NCBI RefSeq assembly: GCF_900116365.1
Contig: NZ_FPAG01000001.1
Location: 337,924-401,923, forward strand
DNA from: Zhouia amylolytica
GTDB lineage: Bacteria; Bacteroidota; Bacteroidia; Flavobacteriales; Flavobacteriaceae
Length of the DNA: 64,000 nucleotides
Direction of reading: 5' to 3'
Under the pieces are notes generated by a model, which saw nothing but the letters and a program-made list of their open reading frames with translations, searched no databases and was not told where the DNA came from. Shown here in pieces: positions 33,414 to 41,871 of the stretch. Made by a program: the position numbers and the translations under genes. Each line of letters starts with the position of its first letter. The stretch's first letter is position 1.

Positions 33414-35033
33414 TTACTTTTTACGCGTTGGAAGGGTTTCTCCTCCATTACCATCGGCACCGAACTTTTTGCTATTTTCCTCGTTATCTTCTTTTACAGA
33501 TTGAATAGCCACTTTTCTGTAGGGCAAATTCTTAACCTCTCTGGAGCATGAAATTCTAAATACATAAGCAAGTTCTTCACCTAAGAATTCTTCAGGTATT
33601 TTAATTTCTAAACCTTCAGTAGTTAATTCCCAATTCAACTTTTCTTTAAATCCATATTCTACAGACATAATGTCTTCTGGTTTCCATGAATTTAAAGAAC
33701 GTATCAACACTTTTTCACCAGGTTGCTTTAAAGCTATTGCAAACAAGCTTTTTGCTTTTGCAGTAAATCGGAATTCGTCTTCTGAAAATGTATGCCATGC
33801 GCGGGTACCATAGATGGCTTCTCCATTTCTTTTAAACCACATACCGAAATCTTTAAGAATTTTTAAGGATTGATCATCGAAACTACCATCGGGTCGGGGA
33901 GGAATGTTTAACACAAAATTGCAATTCTTCGAAACAACATCAATCATTTCATGTAATAAGCTTTCAGAGCTACGATAACCTGTTTCATCTCCTGTATAAA
34001 ACCAAGGGCCGGTTGAATTTTCTGTTTCCCGGGGTTCTTCAACAATATTATTTTCCCGGGTTCGCTCTAAAACCACTGTAGAGATTTTATCATAAAAATA
34101 TCCGTGATTTTTAATATCCTTTATGACCATTACACCTTGATTCTCTCCATTATGTCTTGAAGCATTATGATTATAATAATGAGCAATTACGTCAAGGCCT
34201 GCCTGACCTTCATCATTCATAAAAGGGCTAGCGCCATCGAAGTACAAATGGTCCGGATGGTAATTATCTATTAGGTCGAACATTCTATTTTTCCAATGCT
34301 CCATCCATTTTTCAGAAGGATTAAGAGGATGTCTGATTTGACTATAGTTGGTTCCTATTTGTTCATGAGTTGCCTTTTCAATGTATAAATCTTCATAATC
34401 AGGGTTATTACCATCATAGGGGATTCCTTTTTTAACTCCTGTGGTATCCGAACCTTTATTCGTTTGAAACCAACTGTAAGATCGTCCCAAATGAGTTCTG
34501 GCACCCCATCGGATCCCCTCTCTTAAGCACGCTTCCCGCATTTCTTTACATACATCCACTTTGGGTCCATAGTTTAACGAATTCCAACGCGGTTGATATT
34601 TCGAGTCCCAGAAATCGAAATTATCGTGATGAACCGCCATGGTTAGTACATATTTAGCTCCAGCCTCTTTAAATAGTTTTACCCAACGGTCAGCATCAAA
34701 TTTATCGGGATTCCAAGCTTCAATAATATCCTTATAGCCCACTTCTGAAGGATGTCCCCAATTCTTTAAATGATCATTGTAGGCAGGACTGCCTTGTTCA
34801 TACATGTGCCTGGCGTACCATCCGCTATATTTACTTTTAGATGCTGATTGGGCATTCCAGTGACAGTAAATTCCAAATTTAGCATCAGCATACCAGTCAG
34901 GAGTTCTATACTGTTGTAATGAAGCAACAGTTGGTTCGAATATAATTTTCTTCTGTTTATTTTCGGTTTTAGAGCATCCGATCGTTAAGATCACGAAAAA
35001 TGAACCAAGAAAACATTGCTTTAAAAGAGACAT
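33414..35033 (-). CDS. GH29-type alpha-L-fucosidase, lipoprotein
   Basis: 539 residues. A lipobox ends at Cys20 (VILTIGCSK), so it is membrane-anchored, probably at the outer membrane or facing the periplasm. The GH29 barrel has WYADAKFGIYCHWNAQSASK, the substrate-binding HH pair in LTMAVHHDNFDFWDSKY (His135/136), and the expected nucleophile Asp266 in DHLYFDGASPF. VLNIPPRPDGSFDD is the usual end of the barrel, followed by a beta-sandwich. The enzyme would release alpha-linked L-fucose from a sulfated glycan. It lies between the other GH29 gene and the dehydratase on one strand. The C-terminus after about residue 520 is low-complexity and charged. Confidence 0.9.
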   Translation of the reverse strand: MSLLKQCFLGSFFVILTIGCSKTENKQKKIIFEPTVASLQQYRTPDWYADAKFGIYCHWNAQSASKSKYSGWYARHMYEQGSPAYNDHLKNWGHPSEVGYKDIIEAWNPDKFDADRWVKLFKEAGAKYVLTMAVHHDNFDFWDSKYQPRWNSLNYGPKVDVCKEMREACLREGIRWGARTHLGRSYSWFQTNKGSDTTGVKKGIPYDGNNPDYEDLYIEKATHEQIGTNYSQIRHPLNPSEKWMEHWKNRMFDLIDNYHPDHLYFDGASPFMNDEGQAGLDVIAHYYNHNASRHNGENQGVMVIKDIKNHGYFYDKISTVVLERTRENNIVEEPRETENSTGPWFYTGDETGYRSSESLLHEMIDVVSKNCNFVLNIPPRPDGSFDDQSLKILKDFGMWFKRNGEAIYGTRAWHTFSEDEFRFTAKAKSLFAIALKQPGEKVLIRSLNSWKPEDIMSVEYGFKEKLNWELTTEGLEIKIPEEFLGEELAYVFRISCSREVKNLPYRKVAIQSVKEDNEENSKKFGADGNGGETLPTRKK

Positions 35034-35118
35034 CTTACTATTGTGATTTTATTTATTAAGGGTTGGGATAAAAATTCTTTCTTTTTTACTTTGCTTCTAC
35101 TTTCCTATGAACTGGTGT

Positions 35119-36645
35119 TTACTCATTTTTTAAAACAATGTTTTTTAATGTTCTCTTAACTCCTGAGGCCTTTAAAGAAACCTCAACATGACTAATAGCT
35201 AAATTCTTATCTGCCTGTGTAATTTTCAGTTTAATTTTTTCGGCGGTAATTGCTTCCGGGAGGTTAATAATTTTGCAAGCACCAATGGAATCACCTATAT
35301 ATAAGACATCCCAGACACCCTTATACATATAGTGTAACTCATAGGCTTTTATTTTAAAGGTTCGAATTTTAGAAAACCCATCTCCCAATGATTTCAAATC
35401 ACCTTTTTCAAAAAGACCGACCCTATCAAAAACAGTAGGTGAATCAAACTCAATCTCCAAATCAGCTAAGGTATCATTGGCCACCCAATAAGTCTCTAAA
35501 CTAGTATCATTGGCATACTTGGCAGGATGTTTTTCTTTAGCACTGCTAGCGGTAATTTTTTGGTTGAATGTTTTATTTATCGGACCGGAAGGTAATTCTG
35601 TTTCTCCGCCTCGGATTCCCAATCGATCAGCAAGGGCTAATATTCGAAGCCTTTCGTTAGTTCTGATTTTCCCTGTATTATCCGGAGGTATATTAATAAT
35701 CATAACATTATTATTTGCTGTACACCAATAGAACAAACTTTCCAATTCATCTAAAGGACGTGCTGCCAATACGTTTTTCTTCTGAAACCAATTCCATCTA
35801 TCTGATATACAAATGGTATGTTCGAACGGCAAATAATGAAGTTCGTCGTCATATTCATAATACTTAGGATCATCCCATTTTGCCAGGTTAGGATCCTTAA
35901 TACGGAAGTCTACCGGAAAATAGCGAATGGGGTCGCCTTTTTCAAAGTCTGTTGGATTTTTAACCTTACTTCTATTTTCATGCCAGCCAATAGTATGGTT
36001 TACGGTTATTAAACAGTTCGGCTGCATTTTTTTCACATATTTGTAGACTTCGGGTAAATTCCATTCTTCGTCTTTTTTACCCCATCCACCATCAAACCAA
36101 AGTTCACAGATTTCACCATAATTAGTCATTAACTCTGTTAATTGATTCTTCATGTATTTGAGGTATTTTTTAGTGTCTTTATACGATGGTTCATGGCGAT
36201 CCCAGAGCGAATAATACAGGCCTAATTTTATACCATATTTTTTACAGGCTTTTGCCACTTCGCTTACAACATCAGTTTTAACAGGTGAAGAAGCAACATC
36301 ATAATCGGTATATTTACTATCCCACAGGCAAAATCCATCGTGATGCTTAGTAATTAAAATAACATACCTGAATCCAGCCTCTTTGGCCGTTCTCACCCAT
36401 TGGTCACAATCCAGCTCGGTAGGGTTATAGCTCGATGGAGGGAGGTCACCTTTAGACCATTCAATTTCGTTAAAGGTATTCAGACCAAAATGAATAAACA
36501 TTCCATACCCCCTTTCTAATTGGTCTATACTAGCTTTTGACAGCTCCACTTCTTGAGAATAAATTACATTATTACTGAAGTAAACCAAAACGGCAGCTAA
36601 TAGTATTCTAATTTTAAATTCCATTTGTAATATTATGTTTAACAT
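35119..36645 (-). CDS. GH29-type alpha-L-fucosidase, secreted, with C-terminal discoidin-like domain
   Basis: 508 residues from 36645. The in-frame ATG at 36624 gives a better signal peptide and may be the true start. The barrel shows RGYGMFIHFGLNTFNEIEWS, ITKHHDGFCLWDSKYTDYDV (His101/102) and ELWFDGGWG, where Asp185 is the expected nucleophile. The barrel ends with NVMIINIPPDNTGKIRTNER. From about residue 360 a beta-sandwich with ASSAKEKHPAKYANDTSLET and WVANDTLADLEIEF looks like an F5/8 type C (CBM32-like) module. The architecture resembles alpha-1,3/4-fucosidases of GH29 subfamily B. It is a soluble, probably periplasmic enzyme in the fucose operon. Confidence 0.9.
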   Translation of the reverse strand: MLNIILQMEFKIRILLAAVLVYFSNNVIYSQEVELSKASIDQLERGYGMFIHFGLNTFNEIEWSKGDLPPSSYNPTELDCDQWVRTAKEAGFRYVILITKHHDGFCLWDSKYTDYDVASSPVKTDVVSEVAKACKKYGIKLGLYYSLWDRHEPSYKDTKKYLKYMKNQLTELMTNYGEICELWFDGGWGKKDEEWNLPEVYKYVKKMQPNCLITVNHTIGWHENRSKVKNPTDFEKGDPIRYFPVDFRIKDPNLAKWDDPKYYEYDDELHYLPFEHTICISDRWNWFQKKNVLAARPLDELESLFYWCTANNNVMIINIPPDNTGKIRTNERLRILALADRLGIRGGETELPSGPINKTFNQKITASSAKEKHPAKYANDTSLETYWVANDTLADLEIEFDSPTVFDRVGLFEKGDLKSLGDGFSKIRTFKIKAYELHYMYKGVWDVLYIGDSIGACKIINLPEAITAEKIKLKITQADKNLAISHVEVSLKASGVKRTLKNIVLKNE

Positions 36646-36683
36646 TGAATTATAAGATGCTTTACAAGCTATTAGTATGCACT

Positions 36684-37745
36684 TTAAAAAGAAACTCCTC
36701 CGTTTTCGTTTGACTCATATACTGTTTCTACCAATCGCATAGTTTCATAAGCATCTTCCAAGCTTACTCCTATATCTCGTTTGTTATCTATAACATGCAT
36801 TTGCAAGGCTGCCATTGGACCCATAAAAGCATCCGGAAACCATGCGCCATCTAAGGGTAGTTCTTGCCAACCTTTTCCATCATTCGACAAGTTATACTCA
36901 AATTTTGGCGGCATTCCCTTTGGGTAATCTAATGACAATCCAATTCTTATTTTTATAGCCCCTTCAGTTCCTTCAATTTTCAAATAAGACTCTTGATGCT
37001 TCAGACCGAAATCATGACCATGATTGGTTATAATACGAGCTTGTGTATAATCGTCGTAATCCAGTATTATGGTCGATCGGGTAGAGGCCAGATCTTTCAT
37101 CTTAGGATGTTTTAAGGTACTCGCATATACTTTATTGGGGGTTCCTAAAAAGCTCCTTGTTAAATCCAAATAATGTATACTATGGTACAACACTTCCACC
37201 CGTGGCAAGGAGAAAAGAAAATCCCATAAATGCCATGGTGTGTAAACACATACTTTCACCTCCATATCATAAACTTCACCTATCATTCCTTCTTCGATCA
37301 TTTTCTTCGCTGCAAGGCAATAAGGTGCATATCGAAGTTGAAAATTAACAGCTCCTGTTAACTTCTTTCTATTACATATATCCAAAATAGCATTAGCCTC
37401 TTCTAAATTTTCACCCATGGGTTTCTGTAATAAAACATTCGCCCCATTGGGTAACTTTTCCAGTATTTCGGAATGTAAGTTAGCGGGTACCGCAAGATCG
37501 TATACGACTTGTTTATTTTTAGTTTCTGAAATCATCTCTTCGAAAGAAGCATAGACCTTTTGAATTTCGGGAAATTTTTCTTTTAGCACCTGGGCTTTCC
37601 GGATATCTATATCGTAAATTCCTTGTATTTTAAACCCTGCCTTAGCATAGGCTGGTAAGTGCGCATCTTTAACGATACCCCCCGCTCCAATAATTACAAT
37701 TGGCAGAGATGGTTGAGGCAATTTTAATGCAATTGGTAAATCCAT
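36684..37745 (-). CDS. Gfo/Idh/MocA family oxidoreductase
   Basis: 353 residues, cytoplasmic. The N-terminal Rossmann fold has LPIVIIGAGGIVKDAHLPAY as the dinucleotide loop. The family's conserved Lys-Pro lies in NVLLQKPMGENLEEANAI, where the usual EKP is QKP. The C-terminal domain carries FQLRYAPYCLAAKKMIEEGM and YHSIHYLDLTRSFLG, the segment bearing the catalytic His/Asp pair. The substrate is unknown. In this operon it could act on L-fucose or a derivative, which is inference. It lies 11 bases after the sulfatase gene and 38 bases before the fucosidase. Confidence 0.88.
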   Translation of the reverse strand: MDLPIALKLPQPSLPIVIIGAGGIVKDAHLPAYAKAGFKIQGIYDIDIRKAQVLKEKFPEIQKVYASFEEMISETKNKQVVYDLAVPANLHSEILEKLPNGANVLLQKPMGENLEEANAILDICNRKKLTGAVNFQLRYAPYCLAAKKMIEEGMIGEVYDMEVKVCVYTPWHLWDFLFSLPRVEVLYHSIHYLDLTRSFLGTPNKVYASTLKHPKMKDLASTRSTIILDYDDYTQARIITNHGHDFGLKHQESYLKIEGTEGAIKIRIGLSLDYPKGMPPKFEYNLSNDGKGWQELPLDGAWFPDAFMGPMAALQMHVIDNKRDIGVSLEDAYETMRLVETVYESNENGGVSF

Positions 37746-37756
37746 AAGGAATATTC

Positions 37757-39304
37757 TTAGATTTCTATTTGATTGCTGGAACCGTTAATTTTATACTGAT
37801 TGAGTAACTCCGTCAATTCTCTCACCTTTTCAGGGTATTCAGCATATACATTATCTGTTTCAGAAGGGTCATTCGAAAGGTTGTATAATTGCCCCTCCGT
37901 TTTTACCGGAAACTCCGGAAGATTTAAACTTCGGCTAAAACCACCAGGACCCTTACCTAAAATAAGTTTCCAAGCTCCTTTTCTAATAGCAAAAGTACCA
38001 TTGATAGCGTGATGTACGATATCAGTTCGAACCGGAGCATCGGACCCCATAAATAAGGATGAAATATCATAACTATCTTCCATGGCATTCTTTTCGTCAT
38101 ATGGTATTTCTACAAGTGAAGCCACTGTTGCTATTATATCTGTCAAACAAACAACCTGATTGTTTATAGAATTCTCTTTTATTTTTTTAGGCCATGAAGC
38201 CACAAAAGGCACACGATGCCCACCTTCTAAAATATCAGCCTTCATTCCCTTCCATGGCTTACTTGGGTCGTGCCCATACTTTTTTACCGACCCAGCAACT
38301 CCAGCCATATTGGTGCCATCTCTTTGTGGCGACCCATTATCAGAAGTAAAAATAACCAAAGTATTTTCGAGCTGACCAGATGCTTTTAAAGCTTCAACCA
38401 CCTGACCAACGGTATAATCAACCTGGTAAACGAAATCACCATAGGAACCAGCTTCGGTTGCTCCTTTAAATTCTGAAGCCGGGGCAATTGGCGTATGCGG
38501 GGCGGTTAGTGCAAAATAAAGGAAGAACGGATTCTCTGTTTTTGATTGTTCTTTTATATAATCAACAGCTTTTTCTGTAATTGTTGGCATCACCTTGTCT
38601 AATTCCCATCCTTCAGCCATAGGTCCCGGCGTTCCAAACATATCTGCTGGCTTTAGGCGATCGGGAATTTGGATCAGCTTATTATTTTCAAAGAAGGTAT
38701 ATGGCGCAAAATTTGGCACATCATCTCCAAAATAGTAATCGAAACCAGCCTCAAGCGGACCACCTGCCAAAGCCTTAGAAAAATCCATTTTTTTCCAAAG
38801 ATCATTTCTTCCCTTGAGTCCATAATCACCTATTTTAATGGTGTCGTTAACAAAGCCATTATCAGTATTCGATGGCCATCGCCAGCCTAAATGCCACTTT
38901 CCTATACAGGCAGTGTGGTATTGTTTAGACTTTAAGAGTTTAGGTAAGGTTAATCTGTTTTTTTCAATTAAAGGTTTATCCCATGCCCAAAGAACACTTC
39001 TTTTTAAAGGAGTTCGCCAGGCGTATCGTCCGGTTAACAAGCCATAACGCGTTGGAGTACATACACTGCTAGGGGTATGGGCATCGGTAAAACGCATACC
39101 GCCTCGTGCCAACTTATCTATATTTGGAGTCGGAATTTTAGAATCGACATTATATATCTGGGGATCGCCATATCCCAGATCGTCTGCTAAAATAATTACA
39201 ATATTAGGAGACTGCTCGGTACCTTTAGTTTCAGAATTACAAGACATCAATCCCACAAAGATTCCTGCGCAAAAAACAAAACGCTTCAATGTTTTAAACT
39301 TCAT
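37757..39304 (-). CDS. S1-family sulfatase, lipoprotein (CTPTR)
   Basis: 515 residues. A lipobox ends at Cys22 (VGLMSCNS). The N-terminal metal-binding ADDLGYGDPQIY supplies the Asp pair. The formylglycine motif is Cys82-Thr-Pro-Thr-Arg in PSSVCTPTRYGLLTGRYAWR, to be converted post-translationally. FTSDNGSPQRDG carries the second metal site, and GKWHLGWRWPS the conserved Lys-His. It would remove sulfate esters from an oligosaccharide; the specific position is unknown. It lies between the SSS symporter and the oxidoreductase in the fucose operon. A maturase must act from elsewhere, as none is in this window. Confidence 0.93.
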   Translation of the reverse strand: MKFKTLKRFVFCAGIFVGLMSCNSETKGTEQSPNIVIILADDLGYGDPQIYNVDSKIPTPNIDKLARGGMRFTDAHTPSSVCTPTRYGLLTGRYAWRTPLKRSVLWAWDKPLIEKNRLTLPKLLKSKQYHTACIGKWHLGWRWPSNTDNGFVNDTIKIGDYGLKGRNDLWKKMDFSKALAGGPLEAGFDYYFGDDVPNFAPYTFFENNKLIQIPDRLKPADMFGTPGPMAEGWELDKVMPTITEKAVDYIKEQSKTENPFFLYFALTAPHTPIAPASEFKGATEAGSYGDFVYQVDYTVGQVVEALKASGQLENTLVIFTSDNGSPQRDGTNMAGVAGSVKKYGHDPSKPWKGMKADILEGGHRVPFVASWPKKIKENSINNQVVCLTDIIATVASLVEIPYDEKNAMEDSYDISSLFMGSDAPVRTDIVHHAINGTFAIRKGAWKLILGKGPGGFSRSLNLPEFPVKTEGQLYNLSNDPSETDNVYAEYPEKVRELTELLNQYKINGSSNQIEI

Positions 39305-39386
39305 AATTAGTAATTTTTAAAATAGTACATCCTATCCTTATTTTTCAACTTCCCTCAGAACTACATTTAGCTATCAAAACTTTAAA

Positions 39387-40985
39387 TTAATAGAAAATAG
39401 CATAAATGATTAGCATTATAACTACCAGGCATATGCTTAAATAATTTACAATTTTAGAAGATCGGGTTGCTTTCAGATAAAAAGTATCCGGTATATGCTG
39501 TTCTGATTTATCAAAAAATGAAATTAGTACATAAATAGAAGAAGAAATAATAAAGTATACATAGGTCTGTCTTAGCCAATTTATTCCTAAACCTTCCGGA
39601 TTTGATATATAATTTTTAATCCCTCCAATGGTAGCATATTTTTCGATTAAAAATATAACTGCTGCGATAAGACTGCCCCCCAAGAGGGTCCAGAAAGCAG
39701 CATTTGCCGTTCCTTTTTTTGACAAAATCCCCCATAAAAACACAGCAACTATAGACGGCGCAAAAATGCTAAACATTTGGTTAATGAGTTCGAATATGGC
39801 TCCCAAATCTCCCAGGAAAGGTGACCAGGCTACCGCAAGAATCAATACAGCAATACTGGTTATTTTTCCAATTTGAATTTTTCGAGCATCAGAAAGATTG
39901 GGCTTCAGCTTATTGAATACATCATATACAATCAGGGTCGAGCAACTATTAAGGGCGGCCGCAACACTGCTCATAACAGCCGCCAATAAGGCAGCTACCA
40001 TAAGTCCTTTTAATCCGATCGGCATTAATTTTAATATCATTACCGGAAGTACACTCTTTGTATTGGCCCCGACATCTTCTTTAAAGAGTGCGAATGCCAG
40101 AATACCCGGAATAACCATTATAAATACAGGGAGGATTTTTAGAAAACCTGCAAACAAAGCACCTAATTTCGCCTGTTTTTCAGATCGTGCACCCAGAACG
40201 CGCTGAACTATCGTTTGGTCGGTACACCAATACCAAATACCTAATATTAGATGTCCAAAAAGAATATCTAAAAATGAAAAGCCCTTTTTAACCTCATCAA
40301 AACTTACAGCTTTAAACCTATCTGGGTCTACGGCTTCTTTCAATGCCTCATAGGAATGAATTCCAACTTCGGGCAATTGATAGATTGCCAGAATGGTTAT
40401 GGTAAGCGAACCTATAATGAGTATAATGGTTTGAACGGTTTCCGTCACCACCACTGAAACCAAACCTCCAATAACGGTATATATACCTGTTGCAATTGCT
40501 ATTATTACAATGGAAATAATAATATGTATTCCAAACATTTTTTCAAAAACAACTGCCCCGGCATAAAAACTAACGCCAATATGCATGAATAGTGCTGCTG
40601 TAATACTAAAAATAGCTAATAGAACTCTTGATCGACTGTCATATCTTTTTTCAAGAAATTCAGGCAGGGTGGTTATTTTGGTTCTTAAATAGAAAGGCAC
40701 GAATATGAATGCCAGAATAATAAGTTCAAAAGCTGAAAACCATTCAAAATTGCCCCATACAATTCCATCAACGAAACCTGATTCAGCCAAACCAACCAAA
40801 TGAACTGTAGAAATGTTTGAAGCAAACAGTGAGGCTCCAATAACGCTCCAGGTTAATGATTTTCCTGCCAGAAAATAGCCTTCACTTGTGTTTTTACTTC
40901 TACGGCTATACCATAAACCTACAAATAGGATGAGGGCCAAATATAGAATAATAACAACGATGTCTATGGCTGACGCTTTTTGCAT
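39387..40985 (-). CDS. sodium/solute symporter (SSS family)
   Basis: 532 residues with about thirteen to fourteen transmembrane helices. SSS signatures are GLWYSRRSKNTSEGYFLAGK, WSVIGASLFASNISTVHLVG, TTLPEFLEKRYDSRSRVLLA, GGLVSVVVTETVQTIILI and VAALLAAVMSSVAAALNSCS. Such proteins cotransport Na+ with sugars, sialic acid or amino acids. As first gene of the minus-strand set ending in L-fuconate dehydratase, it is a good candidate to import L-fucose or another released monosaccharide; this is inferred from position. A TAATTTTG box at 41036-41043 precedes it with a leader of about 44 bases. Confidence 0.93.
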   Translation of the reverse strand: MQKASAIDIVVIILYLALILFVGLWYSRRSKNTSEGYFLAGKSLTWSVIGASLFASNISTVHLVGLAESGFVDGIVWGNFEWFSAFELIILAFIFVPFYLRTKITTLPEFLEKRYDSRSRVLLAIFSITAALFMHIGVSFYAGAVVFEKMFGIHIIISIVIIAIATGIYTVIGGLVSVVVTETVQTIILIIGSLTITILAIYQLPEVGIHSYEALKEAVDPDRFKAVSFDEVKKGFSFLDILFGHLILGIWYWCTDQTIVQRVLGARSEKQAKLGALFAGFLKILPVFIMVIPGILAFALFKEDVGANTKSVLPVMILKLMPIGLKGLMVAALLAAVMSSVAAALNSCSTLIVYDVFNKLKPNLSDARKIQIGKITSIAVLILAVAWSPFLGDLGAIFELINQMFSIFAPSIVAVFLWGILSKKGTANAAFWTLLGGSLIAAVIFLIEKYATIGGIKNYISNPEGLGINWLRQTYVYFIISSSIYVLISFFDKSEQHIPDTFYLKATRSSKIVNYLSICLVVIMLIIYAIFY

Positions 40986-41035
40986 ATAATCTGAGGCTTT
41001 AGACCTTATTTATTAAAATTACAAGTAGCAATATA

Positions 41036-41043
41036 CAAAATTA
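41036..41043 (-). promoter_or_regulatory. putative -7 box (TAATTTTG) of the fucose operon
   Basis: On the reverse strand 41043-41036 reads TAATTTTG, matching TAnnTTTG, about 50 bases before the symporter ATG at 40985. A clear TTG at -33 is not seen. Confidence 0.4.
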
Positions 41044-41272
41044 GTACAAATGCACTATTTTATTTTGAATTTATTTAAACTCGTCATTCACAACCTAAAT
41101 CGTAACGGTCTGAGAAATCATGAAAATAGTTTTTTGCATGAAACACCTATAGATTCACCCTTGCCTTTTAAAATGACTGATAAGCTTAACACATGAATAT
41201 TTAGTGTACGGATGATAATTTACTCCTATCGAAAAACTTTTGTCTTATCCTGGAAACTGAGCAATACGAAGT

Positions 41273-41338
41273 ATATACAAATAAGCAGGCGCTCCACCCG
41301 CAAAAAATGAAACGCCTGTTCCTCTAAATCTTGTATAT
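41273..41338. repeat. nested inverted repeat in the symporter-sulfatase gap
   Basis: Outer arms ATATACAA (41273-41280) and TTGTATAT (41331-41338) enclose inner arms CAGGCG (41286-41291) and CGCCTG (41313-41318). All arms are perfect. It could fold into a long interrupted hairpin on either strand. No T-tract follows directly. Confidence 0.45.
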
Positions 41339-41871
41339 GAGAATTCAAACATAAGTAATCTTTTAAAGAATCAATTCTTCCTTAACATTATTTGGGATAA
41401 GATTAACAATACTACTCAACAATCTCAACCTCAATAATTAGCAAATTACTAATATTGGATAATCACCTCACCTTCTTTAACACAAATATTACAATGATAT
41501 CGTCATGAATCACAAAATTATTTGTAATTTAAAGGTCGTATTCAGTTGATTAATAGCGCTAACGACGAATTCAATGTCGTATTTTCTTAAATTTTATTAT
41601 TAATGCATAAGGAGATTTTCTTTCTATGTTTTAAGTAATTATTGCGCTATATAGTCAACCTGCATTTGTGGTTGATTATTATTAATTAAATAACCTTAAC
41701 CATTAAACCACAAAATAGTTTTATCACCTCATTTTAATCCATTCCGGCTCATATTTAACCCACTCCCCCTTTTATTTTTTCTTCTTAATCAAATTGTTTG
41801 AGGGGAATCATATGGCATATCAAAAGCGTATAAACTCTCAATAAATATTAATTAACTAAAATAAAATAATT

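Larger units (their letters stand above)
40986..41871. other. 886-base non-coding region between divergent transporter and sulfatase genes
   Basis: No plausible protein was found in any frame. The region holds the fucose-operon promoter box (41036-41043), a nested inverted repeat at 41273-41338, two copies of GTCGTATT (41535-41542 and 41576-41583), and a C-tract within CACTCCCCC at 41761-41769. It is unusually long for this compact chromosome and may hold regulatory sites or a small RNA. Confidence 0.5.
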
